Of a stretch of DNA of 64,000 nt, positions 35,756 to 44,889 are shown piece by piece. The notes below the pieces were generated by a model. That model saw only the letters and a program-made list of their open reading frames with translations, was not told where the DNA came from and made no database searches. The stretch is from CAWBRT01 sp963791145. GTDB taxonomy: Bacteria; Acidobacteriota; Terriglobia; Terriglobales; Acidobacteriaceae. Position 1 is the first letter of the stretch, and the number at the start of each line of letters is the position of its first letter. Position numbers and translations under genes: made by a program. The stretch spans positions 124,001 through 188,000 of the forward strand of contig CAWBRT010000011.1 in assembly GCA_963791145.1 (NCBI GenBank), in the 5' to 3' direction.

Positions 35756-36502
35756 GTGAACGTTCCTGCTTCTGTTCGCTCTGACAATCGCCTGCCGGAC
35801 CAGATGAGGCCGGTAAAGCTGACGCTGGACTTCATTCGCACGGCTGAAGGTTCCTGCCTGGTGGAGTTCGGCAACACCCGCGTTATCTGCACTGCCTCGA
35901 TCGAAGAGGGCGTGCCTGGCTGGATGCGCAACCTGGGCCGCGGCTGGATCACCAGCGAGTACGGCATGCTGCCGCGCTCCACCCTGACGCGGACGGCGCG
36001 CGAGAGCAGCCGGGGACGCGTGGGCGGGCGCACGCACGAGATCCAGCGGCTGATCGGCCGCTCCATGCGCGCCGTCACCGACCTGGAGAGGCTCGGCGAG
36101 CGCACCGTGTGGATCGATTGCGACGTGATCCAGGCCGACGGCGGGACGCGCACGGCGGCCATCACGGGAGGCTTCGTGGCCCTGGCGGCGGCTCTCGGCA
36201 AACTGGTTGCGGCCGGCACCCTGAAGAAATTACCTCTGCGCGATCAGGTGGCCGCGGTCTCGGTGGGAATCGTGGACGGCGAGGCGTTGCTCGATCTCTC
36301 CTACGAAGAGGATTCGCAGGCCGAAGTCGACATGAACTTCGTCATGACGGGCTCGAACCGCTTCATCGAACTGCAGGCAACGGCCGAGCAGACGCCGTTC
36401 ACCGACGAGCAACTGGCCGAGATGCTGAGCCTGGCGCGCAAGGGACTCGGCGAATTGCTGGCGCTGCAGAAAAGCGTGCTGGGAAAGCTGAAGATCGGGT
36501 AG
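35756..36502 (+). CDS. rph: Ribonuclease PH
   Basis: Phosphorolytic 3' exoribonuclease that trims tRNA 3' ends. 248 residues, normal length, from the GTG at 35756. Motifs: RPVKLTLDFIRTAEGS, WMRNLGRGWITSEYGMLPRS, the RNase PH signature IGRSMRAV, DCDVIQADGGTRTAAITGG, and EEDSQAEVDMNFVMTGS with catalytic aspartate. rdgB, the common neighbour, is absent. It has its own leaderless -10 box, although it also follows the amidase and GerMN genes. Confidence 0.97.
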   Translation: MNVPASVRSDNRLPDQMRPVKLTLDFIRTAEGSCLVEFGNTRVICTASIEEGVPGWMRNLGRGWITSEYGMLPRSTLTRTARESSRGRVGGRTHEIQRLIGRSMRAVTDLERLGERTVWIDCDVIQADGGTRTAAITGGFVALAAALGKLVAAGTLKKLPLRDQVAAVSVGIVDGEALLDLSYEEDSQAEVDMNFVMTGSNRFIELQATAEQTPFTDEQLAEMLSLARKGLGELLALQKSVLGKLKIG

Positions 36503-36567
36503 GCACGAAGCGTGCAAGAAATTAACGTCTATAGCGGAGCGAAAGGCCTGATGCGCTACATAAAAGC

Positions 36568-36605
36568 AGATCCTTCGGCCGCACACAAAGCGGCCTCAGG
36601 ATGAC
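36568..36605 (-). repeat. Interspersed GTCATCCTGAG...GGATCT repeat, inverted copy
   Basis: Read on the minus strand: GTCATCCTGAGGCC ... GGCCGAAGGATCT. It belongs to the family also found at 49832, 50204, 50643 and 52917. Confidence 0.6.
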
Positions 36606-36683
36606 ACCTCATTTTCGGGCTGGGAACTTGCAGAACAAACCAGGAGCAATTCCGAAATCCCTGAAATTTCAATTCCTGAAATC

Positions 36684-37238
36684 TCAGTGATGCAAGAGGA
36701 AGCCAAGGGCCGCGATCAGCACCCCAATCACCGAGGCTAAAATTCCCATACCCCAGAAGAGGCGTTTCCTCGTCAGGAGCGTGATCGAGGTAACGACTAA
36801 GCCAATCTCCAGGAAACTCTCTCCCAGGTCGAAGCGGTCGGCGCGGCGACGCTCGAGGCCGACTTCTGTTTCCAGCTTGCGCGCTTCGGCGTCGATTTCT
36901 TTCTGGTCTTTGGCGTACTTCGCGATGGTGTCCTGATACCTCTGCTTCAGCTTCTCCACCGTCTGCTTATCCCTGAATTCGGAGATGGTCAACAGGTCGG
37001 TGAACAGCTCCAGGTTCTGCCGGCGGATGTTCTTGGCCTGGTAGTAGGACCACTGGTCCGTCACCTTGTTCTGCAGGATGATCTCTTCGGTGTGGGCGCG
37101 ATGTCCCAGTACGGCAACGCCGGCGACCAGCACGGCCAGTATGGCCATGGTGAGGCTTACGGGCGCAAGATTTGATTCGTGGCTCCCATGTTCGGCAGCT
37201 TCCTTAAGCTCCTGAGCCTGCTCGGCAGAAGAACCCAT
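36684..37238 (-). CDS. DUF4337-domain membrane protein
   Basis: 184 residues from the ATG at 37238, which has GGAGG 6 nt upstream. An in-frame ATG at 37268 is a less likely start. A first membrane helix (PVSLTMAILAVLVAGVAVLG), a long charged coiled-coil region with many Lys/Glu (TVEKLKQRYQDTIAKYAKDQ), and a hairpin of two helices at the C-terminus (FLEIGLVVTSITLL and GMGILASVIGVLIAALGFLL). This is the DUF4337 arrangement. Function unknown. Confidence 0.85.
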   Translation of the reverse strand: MGSSAEQAQELKEAAEHGSHESNLAPVSLTMAILAVLVAGVAVLGHRAHTEEIILQNKVTDQWSYYQAKNIRRQNLELFTDLLTISEFRDKQTVEKLKQRYQDTIAKYAKDQKEIDAEARKLETEVGLERRRADRFDLGESFLEIGLVVTSITLLTRKRLFWGMGILASVIGVLIAALGFLLHH

Positions 37239-37382
37239 AATCCCCTCCGGACGAATTCCGATTTCCATACTAATGGTGTAAGCCCCGGCGTGGGAAGTGG
37301 GGACAGAGTTGCCGTTTCCGGTAAGGCACTTCCGGGGGATATTGATCGGCGTTGCTGGAGATTTTGCCGCGCTAAACAAAGA

Positions 37383-37420
37383 AGCCCACCCAAGTCGCCG
37401 GCGTGCGACTCGGGTGGGCT
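37383..37420 (-). terminator. Terminator of the small secreted-protein gene
   Basis: AGCCCACCCAAGTCGC pairs with GTGCGACTCGGGTGGGCT around a short loop; on the minus strand TTCTTTGTTT follows. Confidence 0.75.
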
Positions 37421-37478
37421 CTGGCGCAGGGCGTCCAACCGGGAACAATCAAACCGGTTATGCGCTCGACTGGCTGCG

Positions 37479-37766
37479 CTAACGGGAGGCCTCCGGCGGC
37501 GCGGGAGTGTTGACGCTCCCTGAGGCATTGCTGCCCATCGCTCCGGAGCTTCCTTCCACCCTGGTCGATGATGTTCCGGTCTGTCCGGAAACGGCTCCGC
37601 CCATACCTCCAGTGGTGGGAGCGGCGTTCATGCCCACTTCGTTACCGATCGCCTCGCCGTTGACGACCTGGCGACGTTCAGTTGTGGTCTGAACAGTGTT
37701 CTGGGCCGAAGCCGCTGCGGCCAGCGCCATCAGCAAACAACTGCTGATCATGAATTTGCGGTGCAT
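37479..37766 (-). CDS. Small secreted Gly/Ser-rich protein
   Basis: 95 residues from the ATG at 37766 (GGGGGAAACA upstream). Signal peptide HRKFMISSCLLMALAAAASA ends in ASA-Q. The mature part is low complexity, rich in Gly, Thr, Ser and Ala (TTGGMGGAVSGQTGTSS). Its terminator lies at 37383. Comparable small exported proteins are at 42466. No function known. Confidence 0.7.
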   Translation of the reverse strand: MHRKFMISSCLLMALAAAASAQNTVQTTTERRQVVNGEAIGNEVGMNAAPTTGGMGGAVSGQTGTSSTRVEGSSGAMGSNASGSVNTPAPPEASR

Positions 37767-38062
37767 TGTTTCCCCCTGAGTCAATAAGCTCTTCTGGAAA
37801 TTGGTGTTTAAACACGGAGATGCCTCGCGGAAAGCCCCGGTTTGCACGCCAGTAAACGGAGCTGCGCCATTTGCCGCAGACCCGGACAGCCGTCCTGGGC
37901 CGGCACCGTGGGCCGCGGCATAGCTGCGGTGTTCAGGCGTAGTCACAACGAAATTTGGCCCTCAATCTAGCCGCGCGTAGCGAATTTGTCATCTAGTTCA
38001 GAGTAGTGTCTTGTTAGAGTTGGCGGGGTACGGCGCTCCGTGAGAGCGCAAGGTGAAGAGTC

Positions 38063-38740
38063 GTGAAATTACTGTTAGTTGAGGACGATATCCCGATCCA
38101 GGAATTCCTCAAACGCGGCTTGGCGGAGGCTGGTTACCAAGTGGATGTGTCTTCCGATGGCCACTCGGCGGAAGCCCTGGCGCTCGATCGGGAATACGAC
38201 GGCATGGTGATCGACCTCGGGCTTCCCGACATGGACGGCTTGGACCTGATCGGCCGCTGCCGGGCCCAGGGCAATAACGCTCCGGTGCTGATTCTATCCG
38301 CCCGCCGCTCGGTGGGCGAGCGGATACGCGGATTGGAGCAGGGTGGCGACGACTACCTGACCAAGCCCTTTGCCCTGGCCGAACTGCTGGCCCGGGTACG
38401 CAACCTGCTGCGGCGCAGCACTCCGGCGCAACAGGAACCGGTGCGCTTGCGGGTTGCCGACTTGCAGCTTGACCTCGTGCGCCGCGAGGCGCGCCGGGGA
38501 GACCGGCTGCTGCCGCTGACCGCGCAGGAGTTTTCCCTGCTGGAGTACCTTTGCCGCAACGCCGGGCGGGTAGTTACGCGCACCATGATCCTGGACACCG
38601 TCTGGCGCATGCGCATCGATCCCGTTACCAATGTGGTGGACGTTCACATTTACCGTTTGCGAAGCAAGGTTGACCAGGAGTCGCAGCGGCCGCTGATTCA
38701 CACCATTCGCGGAGTCGGCTATGTCCTTAAGGATTTTTAG
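38063..38740 (+). CDS. OmpR/PhoB-family response regulator
   Basis: 225 residues, GTG start with AAGGTGAAG upstream. Receiver domain residues 1-115: acidic VEDD, phospho-acceptor in DGMVIDLGLPD, and the lysine in DDYLTKPF. Winged-helix DNA-binding domain residues 130-225 (LPLTAQEFSLLEYLCRNAGR, VVDVHIYRLRSKVD, IRGVGYVL). It overlaps the kinase gene by 20 nt, so the two are translationally coupled. The arrangement resembles CusR/CopR-type metal sensors, but no metal genes are nearby. Confidence 0.95.
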   Translation: MKLLLVEDDIPIQEFLKRGLAEAGYQVDVSSDGHSAEALALDREYDGMVIDLGLPDMDGLDLIGRCRAQGNNAPVLILSARRSVGERIRGLEQGGDDYLTKPFALAELLARVRNLLRRSTPAQQEPVRLRVADLQLDLVRREARRGDRLLPLTAQEFSLLEYLCRNAGRVVTRTMILDTVWRMRIDPVTNVVDVHIYRLRSKVDQESQRPLIHTIRGVGYVLKDF

Positions 38741-40160
38741 CCGCACCCGTCCCACCGCGGCTTGGCGCATCTCGATCTGGACGACCATCGCCTTTGCGGC
38801 GGCGAGCGCCGTCGCCTTCGTCATCGTGTTCGTACTGGTCTCCCGGAACCTGCGGGCCAGGAGCGACATCTGGCTGCGCGGCGAGGCCGCGACCCTGGCC
38901 GACGTGGCCGCGAATACTCCACGCGATATCCTCAATGACCGAATGATGCAAAGGGTGGCCGAACTGGCCTTGCATGAGGTGCCGCAAGCCGACAACGGTA
39001 CACGCGCTTCGGTCTTCTTCCTGAAGAGCGAGCCGGGACAACCGCCGCTGTGGGTCGGCCCCAGCTTGCGAGAACCTTTCCTGGATGCCATCGAAACCGC
39101 ACGGCTGCTGCCGGAGGCGCCGCAGAGTATCGCCATACCCGGCTATGGACAGCCTTTCCGCGTGGTCTACCAGGCCAGCGGCAAAAGCAGCGGAATCTAT
39201 CTCGGTTACTCCGACGTGGCCGGCAAGCAGATGCTGGGCCATCTGGGAAAACGTCTGCTGTTCATCTGGTGCGGCATGGTCGCGCTCGGTTTCCTGATCT
39301 CCTCGGCGAGGACGTATCTGCTGCTGGCGCGAGTGGAGCGCATCACGGAAACCGTGGCCGGCATCGACAGCAACGACCTCAGCACACGGGTTCCGGTGGG
39401 GCGCCACGGCGATGAGATTTCGCGCCTGGCCCGCACTTTCAATCACATGCTGGACCGCATAGAGGCGTCGGTACAAGAGCTGCGGGCAGTTACCGATGCC
39501 ATCGCTCACGACCTGAAGAGTCCCGTGACCTCCATCCGCGGCAGCCTGGAGGTGGCCCTCTCCAGCCCGGACGGCGGCACCTGGCGCGATTCGGTTGGCG
39601 AGGCCATTGAGGGACTCGACCGGCTGTCGCAGGTGCTGAACACCGCCCTCGATTGCGCCGAAGCCGATGCCGGCGCCCTGCAACTCCACAAGGAACCGCT
39701 CGAGGCCGCATCCTGGTTGCGCCAACTGGCGGAGCTCTATCTGCCGGCCATGGCGGAACACAGCCACACACTCCAGTACGATCTAGACGATGGCATCTCG
39801 ATTGAAGCAGATCCGGCGTTGCTGACTCGCGTGGTGGTCAATCTGCTCGATAACGAAGTGTCTCACCTGCCGCGTGGATGCGGCATACGGCTGACGCTCA
39901 GAACCGACGGGACGATGGCGCGGTTATCGATCGAGGACGACGGTCCCGGCTTTCCGCCCGAGGTGCGCGAACGGGCACTGGAACGTTTCGTCAAGGGACA
40001 GCACTCAACCGGCCACGGCCTGGGACTGGCCTTCGTCAACGCTGTCATACAGGCGCACGGCGGCGAGGTCCGCATCAGCGACCGCGCCGGCGGAGGCGCG
40101 TTGATCGAGGCGACGTTGCCGCTGGCCAAGGTCTCCAGCGAACACGGCCGGGTTGCGTAA
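38721..40160 (+). CDS. Membrane sensor histidine kinase
   Basis: 479 residues, partner of the regulator at 38063. Two membrane helices (TIAFAAASAVAFVIVFVLVS near residue 22 and LLFIWCGMVALGFLISSA near residue 180) enclose a periplasmic sensor of about 140 residues. HAMP then follows (ETVAGIDSNDLSTRVPVG), HisKA with the phosphorylated histidine in DAIAHDLKSPVTSIRG, and HATPase (NLLDNEVSH, EDDGPGF, GHGLGLAFVNAV). The periplasmic domain resembles no specific sensor I recognise. Confidence 0.94.
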   Translation: MSLRIFSRTRPTAAWRISIWTTIAFAAASAVAFVIVFVLVSRNLRARSDIWLRGEAATLADVAANTPRDILNDRMMQRVAELALHEVPQADNGTRASVFFLKSEPGQPPLWVGPSLREPFLDAIETARLLPEAPQSIAIPGYGQPFRVVYQASGKSSGIYLGYSDVAGKQMLGHLGKRLLFIWCGMVALGFLISSARTYLLLARVERITETVAGIDSNDLSTRVPVGRHGDEISRLARTFNHMLDRIEASVQELRAVTDAIAHDLKSPVTSIRGSLEVALSSPDGGTWRDSVGEAIEGLDRLSQVLNTALDCAEADAGALQLHKEPLEAASWLRQLAELYLPAMAEHSHTLQYDLDDGISIEADPALLTRVVVNLLDNEVSHLPRGCGIRLTLRTDGTMARLSIEDDGPGFPPEVRERALERFVKGQHSTGHGLGLAFVNAVIQAHGGEVRISDRAGGGALIEATLPLAKVSSEHGRVA

Positions 40161-40161
40161 C

Positions 40162-40182
40162 AGTTCTCAGTTCCTAGTTCTC
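40162..40182. repeat. Heptanucleotide array after the kinase gene
   Basis: AGTTCTC-AGTTCCT-AGTTCTC, three units of the same family as at 31443, placed directly after the stop codon. Confidence 0.7.
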
Positions 40183-40269
40183 ACTTTTATAGTCCCCGGG
40201 ATGAACCTGCTTGGAGGCCACTGCACCACCGGATAAACATTGGGTAGGGGAACGGAGAACTGACTTGAG

Positions 40270-41400
40270 CTACCAGCGCAGCAGAACCAGCTCGGAGCAG
40301 AAGCCGGGCCCCATGGCGGCCAGCAGGCCGTAGCTGCCCGGCGCGGGATGGCGCACGTTCACGAACTCCTCCAGCACCAGCAGCACCGAGGCGGAAGAGA
40401 GGTTGCCTACCTTGCGAAGACACTCCCATGAGACATCGAGCGCGCCGGGGGGCAGTCGTAGAGCGTCGGCGGTGGCCTCGAGAATCTTCGGTCCGCCGGT
40501 GTGCATGACCCAATGCTCGATGTCACCATGGCGCAGGCCATTGTCCGCGAGGAAGGCTTCGACATCGGCCGCCAGGTGGTCGTAGACCATGCGCGGAACG
40601 TCAGGCGAGAGAACGATGGTGAAGCCCTTCTCCGAGATATTCCATCCCATGACGTCTTCCGTTCCGGGATAGAACGAGGAGCGCGAACTCAAGATGCGCG
40701 GTCCGGGACAATGAGCGGCAGGTGCGCCGAATCTGCCTTCCATTGCCTGATGTGGGGTAGTTCCTTCCTGCGCCACCGAGGTTTCACGCGGCGCGGCCTG
40801 GTCCCCGGCGACGATCACCGAAGCAGCGCCGTCGCCGAACAGACCGGAGGAGATGATGTTGGCCAGTGAAAGATCGTCGCGCTGCCAGGTGAGCGAGCAC
40901 AACTCCACCGAAACCAACGCCGCATACTGGTTCGGATAGGCGCGCACATAATCGGCGGCACGGGCGATGCCGGCCGCTCCGGCCACGCAGCCGAGGCCGA
41001 AGATCGGGATGCGCTTGATAGCCGGCGGCAGTCCCATACGGTTTACCAGGCGTGCGTCGATCGAGGGACTGGCAATGCCGGTCACGGAGACGAAGAAAAT
41101 GGCCGCCAGATCCTGGACGGAGATGCCCGCGTGCGTCATGGCGCGGCACAGGGACTTCTCCGCCAGGGCTTCAGCGATCTCAATCCAGGCGTCGTTTGCC
41201 TTTCCCCATGTCGTGAGCCGGTCGTAGGCTTTGAGCGGTAGCGCCATATAGCGGCCGTTCACGCCCACACGGGCGAGCAGGCGGTCCAGGACCTCGGGTT
41301 TGCCGACCTTGGCCGTCCAGTGCGCCTTCAACTCCGCCGCGATCTGCTGCTGCGTGTAATAGTGACTGGGAAAGGCGCTGGCTACCCCGGCAATTCGCAT
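40270..41400 (-). CDS. Type III polyketide synthase (chalcone/stilbene synthase-like)
   Basis: Condenses malonyl-CoA units onto an acyl-CoA starter without an acyl carrier protein. 376 residues, normal length. The Cys-His-Asn triad is visible: cysteine in FGLGCVAGAAG, histidine in WVMHTGGPKI, asparagine in LRKVGNLSSAS. The C-terminal GPGF segment (AAMGPGFCSELVLL) is kept. No methyltransferase or oxidoreductase partner lies alongside, unlike many bacterial alkylpyrone or alkylresorcinol clusters. The product is probably a pyrone or resorcinolic lipid, which is inference. The kinase-like gene upstream on the same strand is unlikely to be biosynthetic. Confidence 0.94.
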   Translation of the reverse strand: MRIAGVASAFPSHYYTQQQIAAELKAHWTAKVGKPEVLDRLLARVGVNGRYMALPLKAYDRLTTWGKANDAWIEIAEALAEKSLCRAMTHAGISVQDLAAIFFVSVTGIASPSIDARLVNRMGLPPAIKRIPIFGLGCVAGAAGIARAADYVRAYPNQYAALVSVELCSLTWQRDDLSLANIISSGLFGDGAASVIVAGDQAAPRETSVAQEGTTPHQAMEGRFGAPAAHCPGPRILSSRSSFYPGTEDVMGWNISEKGFTIVLSPDVPRMVYDHLAADVEAFLADNGLRHGDIEHWVMHTGGPKILEATADALRLPPGALDVSWECLRKVGNLSSASVLLVLEEFVNVRHPAPGSYGLLAAMGPGFCSELVLLRW

Positions 41401-41494
41401 GTCGACCTCTGGGGTCAGCTACGCTCCGCGCTGACCGAAAATTTAGACCGAGAACGGAACGTTCCGATGGAAGCGCGTGGCGAGCGGCAAGCGG

Positions 41495-42133
41495 TCAACC
41501 GGCGAGCCTGACACTTTGCTGCGCCTTCGATTGCATGGCCTGAAGAATCATGTCCACGGCCATGTCGTATCCGCAGTCCGTATTCAGCATCAGGTCATAG
41601 AGAGTGCGGCAGGGCCAATCCTTGCCGAAGTAGCGCTTGACGAACAGGGCGCGCTCGACATCGATGGTATCGACCAGTTCCGCGGCCGCCTGCTCGGATT
41701 CGCACTGCGCCATGGCGCGGCGAATCTTAAGCTCGCGAGGCGCATAGAGAAAAACGGAAAATCTGTCCGGGCGATTGCGGAGGATGTACGGCGAGCCGCG
41801 CCCGACCAGCACACAGCGCCCGTGCTGGCCGGCCTCCTCGATCAGCCGCTGCGCCACGGAGACCAGCCTGTCGGTGTCGAAGAAGCGGTCTTCGGGAATC
41901 CGCAGCGAGGACTCATAACTGCCGCGCCAGAAAACTTTGGCCAGACGGTAGAGCAGCGGATCGCAATGCTCGTCGCACCGGGCCACCGTCTTCGGGTCCA
42001 CCTTGGCCACCCGGGCGATCTCCGCTGTCAGCTCCTGGTCATACAGTTTCCAGCCAAGATGGCTGGCCAGCTTGGCGGCAATTACGCTTCCCCCGGCTCC
42101 ATACTCGCGCTCGATGGTTAAAAGGTTATACAT
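41495..42133 (-). CDS. Cytidylate kinase-like family protein
   Basis: 212 residues from the ATG at 42133. P-loop fold: TIEREYGAGGSVIAAKLASH (phosphate-binding loop variant GAGGS), then CVLVGRGSPYIL and FSVFLYAPRELKIRRAM. This is the cytidylate kinase-like family (PF13189), in which the NMP specificity differs from true Cmk. Substrate unknown. The loop GAGGSVIAAK departs from GxxGxGK, which is usual in this family. It precedes the PKS gene by about 95 nt on the same strand, with no known functional tie. Confidence 0.88.
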   Translation of the reverse strand: MYNLLTIEREYGAGGSVIAAKLASHLGWKLYDQELTAEIARVAKVDPKTVARCDEHCDPLLYRLAKVFWRGSYESSLRIPEDRFFDTDRLVSVAQRLIEEAGQHGRCVLVGRGSPYILRNRPDRFSVFLYAPRELKIRRAMAQCESEQAAAELVDTIDVERALFVKRYFGKDWPCRTLYDLMLNTDCGYDMAVDMILQAMQSKAQQSVRLAG

Positions 42134-42465
42134 GTGGGCATTCCGCTGATTCGCGGCAAGCTGCGATGGTCTCCGCCTGTTAGCAAGATGCAAGAAGCTG
42201 GCGGCAGGTTGCGCAAAACGATGGCCCGCGCAGTACAGACTCCTTCTGGGTCATTGAAAACACAGCGCTTTCCAAGTTCTCTTCTCACACCTCACAGCGG
42301 GCCAACACGTGGGAAAATTCGCACATCAGAAATTTGAAGCCCCTGAGCCAAGTGACAACCGGGACAATACTGCGGATTGCCGCGGCCAGGGATCAGGCGC
42401 GGAGATGCAACGGGAAGTGAGCGTGGCGCAGCGCCGTGCCGAGCGCAACCGAAGGAAGGTACCCG
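42134..42465. other. Intergenic region without recognised gene
   Basis: About 330 bp between divergent genes. I see no coding frame with family similarity, and no RNA. GAAGGAAGG at the end is the ribosome site of the next gene. Confidence 0.45.
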
Positions 42466-42762
42466 ATGAAAAAGAAATTGCTAGCAATCGCTACCGCCAG
42501 CCTGTTCGCTGTGGGCATAGCTGCGGCGCAGACCGGCAGTTCAACCCAGAGCCCGTCAAGCTCAAGTGGATATGGCAGCAGCATGGGCCAGTCAAGCGGC
42601 CAGTCGAGCTCTATGGGCGCAGACACCAGCGGCAAGACCTCCACCGACCAGACAACTCCCAAGAAGAAGAAGTCAACCCACAAGAAAAAGAAGAGCACCA
42701 CGGGCACCGGCAGCAGCACGAACCCCAGTAGCAGTACGGGGGGTACCGGCGCCTCACAGTGA
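42466..42762 (+). CDS. Small secreted Ser/Lys-rich protein
   Basis: 98 residues. GAAGGAAGG lies 7 nt before the ATG. Signal peptide KKKLLAIATASLFAVGIAAA, cleaved before QTGSS. The mature protein is low complexity: Ser/Gly/Gln, then a lysine-rich stretch (PKKKKSTHKKKKS), then Ser/Thr/Gly. The basic patch could bind polyanions. No family recognised. Confidence 0.7.
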   Translation: MKKKLLAIATASLFAVGIAAAQTGSSTQSPSSSSGYGSSMGQSSGQSSSMGADTSGKTSTDQTTPKKKKSTHKKKKSTTGTGSSTNPSSSTGGTGASQ

Positions 42763-43117
42763 CCTCCAACCCTGACAGCCAATAGCTTCAGGTTCCTATA
42801 CAGTGGGCCGCGGAAGACAGGCTGCGGAAAAACGCGCCGAATCGGTCCCAGCGAACGCACGATTTGGCGTTCGTTGGGGTGCAAGCACGGCGAGGCGCTA
42901 TGGATGAGGGTACTATAAGATCTACTAGCAATCTTGCAGTCTCATTGGCCGAAAATATGTTTTTCCGCAGCCTCGAAGGTCGTGGCCTTTTTGTTTGTGC
43001 GCACCGTCCTGGCCGCTATTGGTGAGCTTGCGCAAGCAAGGCGTCGAGCGTACTCTCGACCTGCTGGTCTGGCGGAGGCCTTGCGGCAGCCTCTCGCCTT
43101 TCGGGCGGGTGCTCCTG
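42763..43117. other. Intergenic region with REP-like hairpin
   Basis: No gene seen. The hairpin at 42847-42879 is CCCAGCGAACGCA-CGATTT-GGCGTTCGTTGGGG, copy 3 of the REP-like family. Confidence 0.55.
42847..42879. repeat. REP-like hairpin, copy 3
   Basis: CCCAGCGAACGC pairs with GCGTTCGTTGGGG (one G-T), followed by TGC. Related to the copies at 18868, 33152 and 56183. Confidence 0.6.
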
Positions 43118-43805
43118 ATGCGACTGGTGGAAGCGAGCGATTCCTCATTACTGGTGGTCTTCGGCGATGTCATCTCGCCGGAATTAAACCGCCGCGTCAT
43201 TGAACTCTTCCACAAGCTGCAGCAGAATCCCGATCCGCGGATTTCCAACCTGCACCCTGCCTACGCTACCCTGCTGATCGATTTCGACCCGCTGCGGCTG
43301 CCCTTGGAAGAATTGCGCGCGCGCGTTACGGAACTGGCGGAAGCGGGAGACCGCGGACTCCTCAAGCGGCGCGCGGACTCCTGTGAAGATTCCCGTCTGT
43401 TACGGCGGCGAACTCGGACCCGACCTCGGCGACGTAGCCGAGCACTGCGGCATGTCGCCGGAAGAGGTGATCGAGCGGCACAGCGGGACGGTCTACACGG
43501 TCTATTTCATAGGCTTCTCGCCCGGCTTCCCGTATATGGGCGTGCTGCCAGAGTCGCTGGCCACGCCGCGGCTGAAGACACCGCGCACTTCGGTTCCCGC
43601 CGGCAGCGTGGGCATCGGAGGAAGCCAGACGGGACTGTATCCCATGCAGTGGTCCGGAGGGTGGCGGCTGCTGGGCCGCACCCCGCTGCGGATGTTCGAC
43701 CCGGCGGCGAACCCGCCTTCGCGGCTGCAGCCGGGCGACTTGGTGAAGTTCGATCCCATTACGCGCGAGGCTTTCGACGCGATGGTCGCCGGCGGAAAAG
43801 GATGA
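43118..43805 (+). CDS. pxpB: 5-oxoprolinase subunit B (KipI-like), apparent frameshift
   Basis: PxpABC hydrolyses 5-oxoproline to glutamate using ATP. About 229 residues when one base near 43361-43375 is removed. N-part: EASDSSLLVVFGDVISPELN and the AYATLLIDFDPL segment. C-part: IPVCYGGELGPDLGDVAEHC, YFIGFSPGFPYMGVLPESLA, VPAGSVGIGGSQTGLYP. The direct repeat CGCGGACTCCT brackets the slip (43352 and 43372). It overlaps pxpC by 4 nt (ATGA), so they are coupled. Confidence 0.92.
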
Positions 43806-44731
43806 GCCTGAGAATCGTCAATCCCGGCCTGCTGACCACCGTCCAAGACCTGGGCCGGTTCGGCTACGCTCACTTCGGCGTCACGCCTGCCGGAGCCGCC
43901 GACGCGCTCGCCTTGCGTGTGGCTAACCTGCTGCTGGGTAACCGGGAGAACGAAGCCGGACTGGAGATGACGCTGCTCGGCCCCACCATCGAGTTCGAGC
44001 GTACGGCGATCGTCGCTCTCACCGGCGCCGGAATTGACTGCCGCATGGGACGTGCCCGGGCGCCGATGTGGAAGCCGTTTCCGGTGCTGCCGGGCGCGGT
44101 GCTCAAGTGCGGGCCGATCACGGGAGGAGCGCGGTCGTACCTGGCGGTGCAGGGCGGATTCGACATCGTTCCGGTAATGGGTAGCGCTTCCACCCTGCGC
44201 TCGGCGCGCTTCGGCGGTCCGCAAGGCCGGGAGTTGCGAGCCGGCGACCGGCTGGAGGTGAAACATGCCGACTCGACTGCCCTCCGCAGCCTGCGGCCGG
44301 AGGCGCAGGCGTTCCTGCGGCCGCGGCGCGAGTTGCGCATCACGGCCGGCCCACAGGCTTCCTGGTTCGGCGAAGAGGGCTTCGCCACCCTGCAGCGGTG
44401 CCCTTACGCGGTGCTGGGAGACTCGGACCGTCGTGGCGTCCGCCTCAAGGGAGAGGCGCTGACCTTGCCGCCCAAGTCGCAGTTGGTCACCGAAGGCATC
44501 TCGCTCGGGTCAATGCAGGTTCCGCCGGATGGGCAACCGATCATCCTCTTCGTGGATCAGCAGACAACGGGCGGCTATCCGAAAGCGGCCAACGTGATCG
44601 CCGCCGACCTGCGGCACCTGGCGCAATTGCGTCCAAGAGACGAGGTGCGATTCCGCCTGGTGAGCGTCGAAGAGGCGGTCAGGCTTCTGCGCGAGCAGGA
44701 GGAGTGGGTGAAAACAGCATTTCAGATTTAA
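43802..44731 (+). CDS. pxpC: 5-oxoprolinase subunit C (biotin-dependent carboxyltransferase-like fold)
   Basis: 309 residues. The ATG at 43802 overlaps the stop of pxpB. Family marks: RIVNPGLLTTVQDLGRFGYAH, LTGAGIDCRMG, GGARSYLAVQGGFDIVPVMGS, ITAGPQASWF, and the GGYPKAANVIAADL C-terminal segment. With PxpB it forms the complex, and PxpA (44890) completes it. The order B-C-A is common in bacteria. Confidence 0.95.
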   Translation: MSLRIVNPGLLTTVQDLGRFGYAHFGVTPAGAADALALRVANLLLGNRENEAGLEMTLLGPTIEFERTAIVALTGAGIDCRMGRARAPMWKPFPVLPGAVLKCGPITGGARSYLAVQGGFDIVPVMGSASTLRSARFGGPQGRELRAGDRLEVKHADSTALRSLRPEAQAFLRPRRELRITAGPQASWFGEEGFATLQRCPYAVLGDSDRRGVRLKGEALTLPPKSQLVTEGISLGSMQVPPDGQPIILFVDQQTTGGYPKAANVIAADLRHLAQLRPRDEVRFRLVSVEEAVRLLREQEEWVKTAFQI

Positions 44732-44834
44732 GATTTTTGATTTCAGATTGAAGACGGCATTTCAGATTTTTGATTTTTGATTTTTGATTGCAGATTGCAG
44801 ATTGCAGATTGCAGATTGAAGATTGAAGATTCGT
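44732..44834. repeat. Heptanucleotide array between pxpC and pxpA
   Basis: The longest array of this type here. From 44765 ten 7-nt units run without interruption: GATTTTT three times, GATTGCA four times, GATTGAA twice, then GATTCGT. A shorter run (GATTTTT, GATTTCA, GATTGAA) starts at 44732. Confidence 0.85.
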
Positions 44835-44889
44835 CCTGGAACGCAAGCCTGAGCGAAGTGCTGCCTCTTAATCTGAAATCTTAAATAGG

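Noticed and set aside
44732..44834. CRISPR array
   Set aside because: The units are 7 nt and contiguous, with no spacers; it is a simple tandem array.
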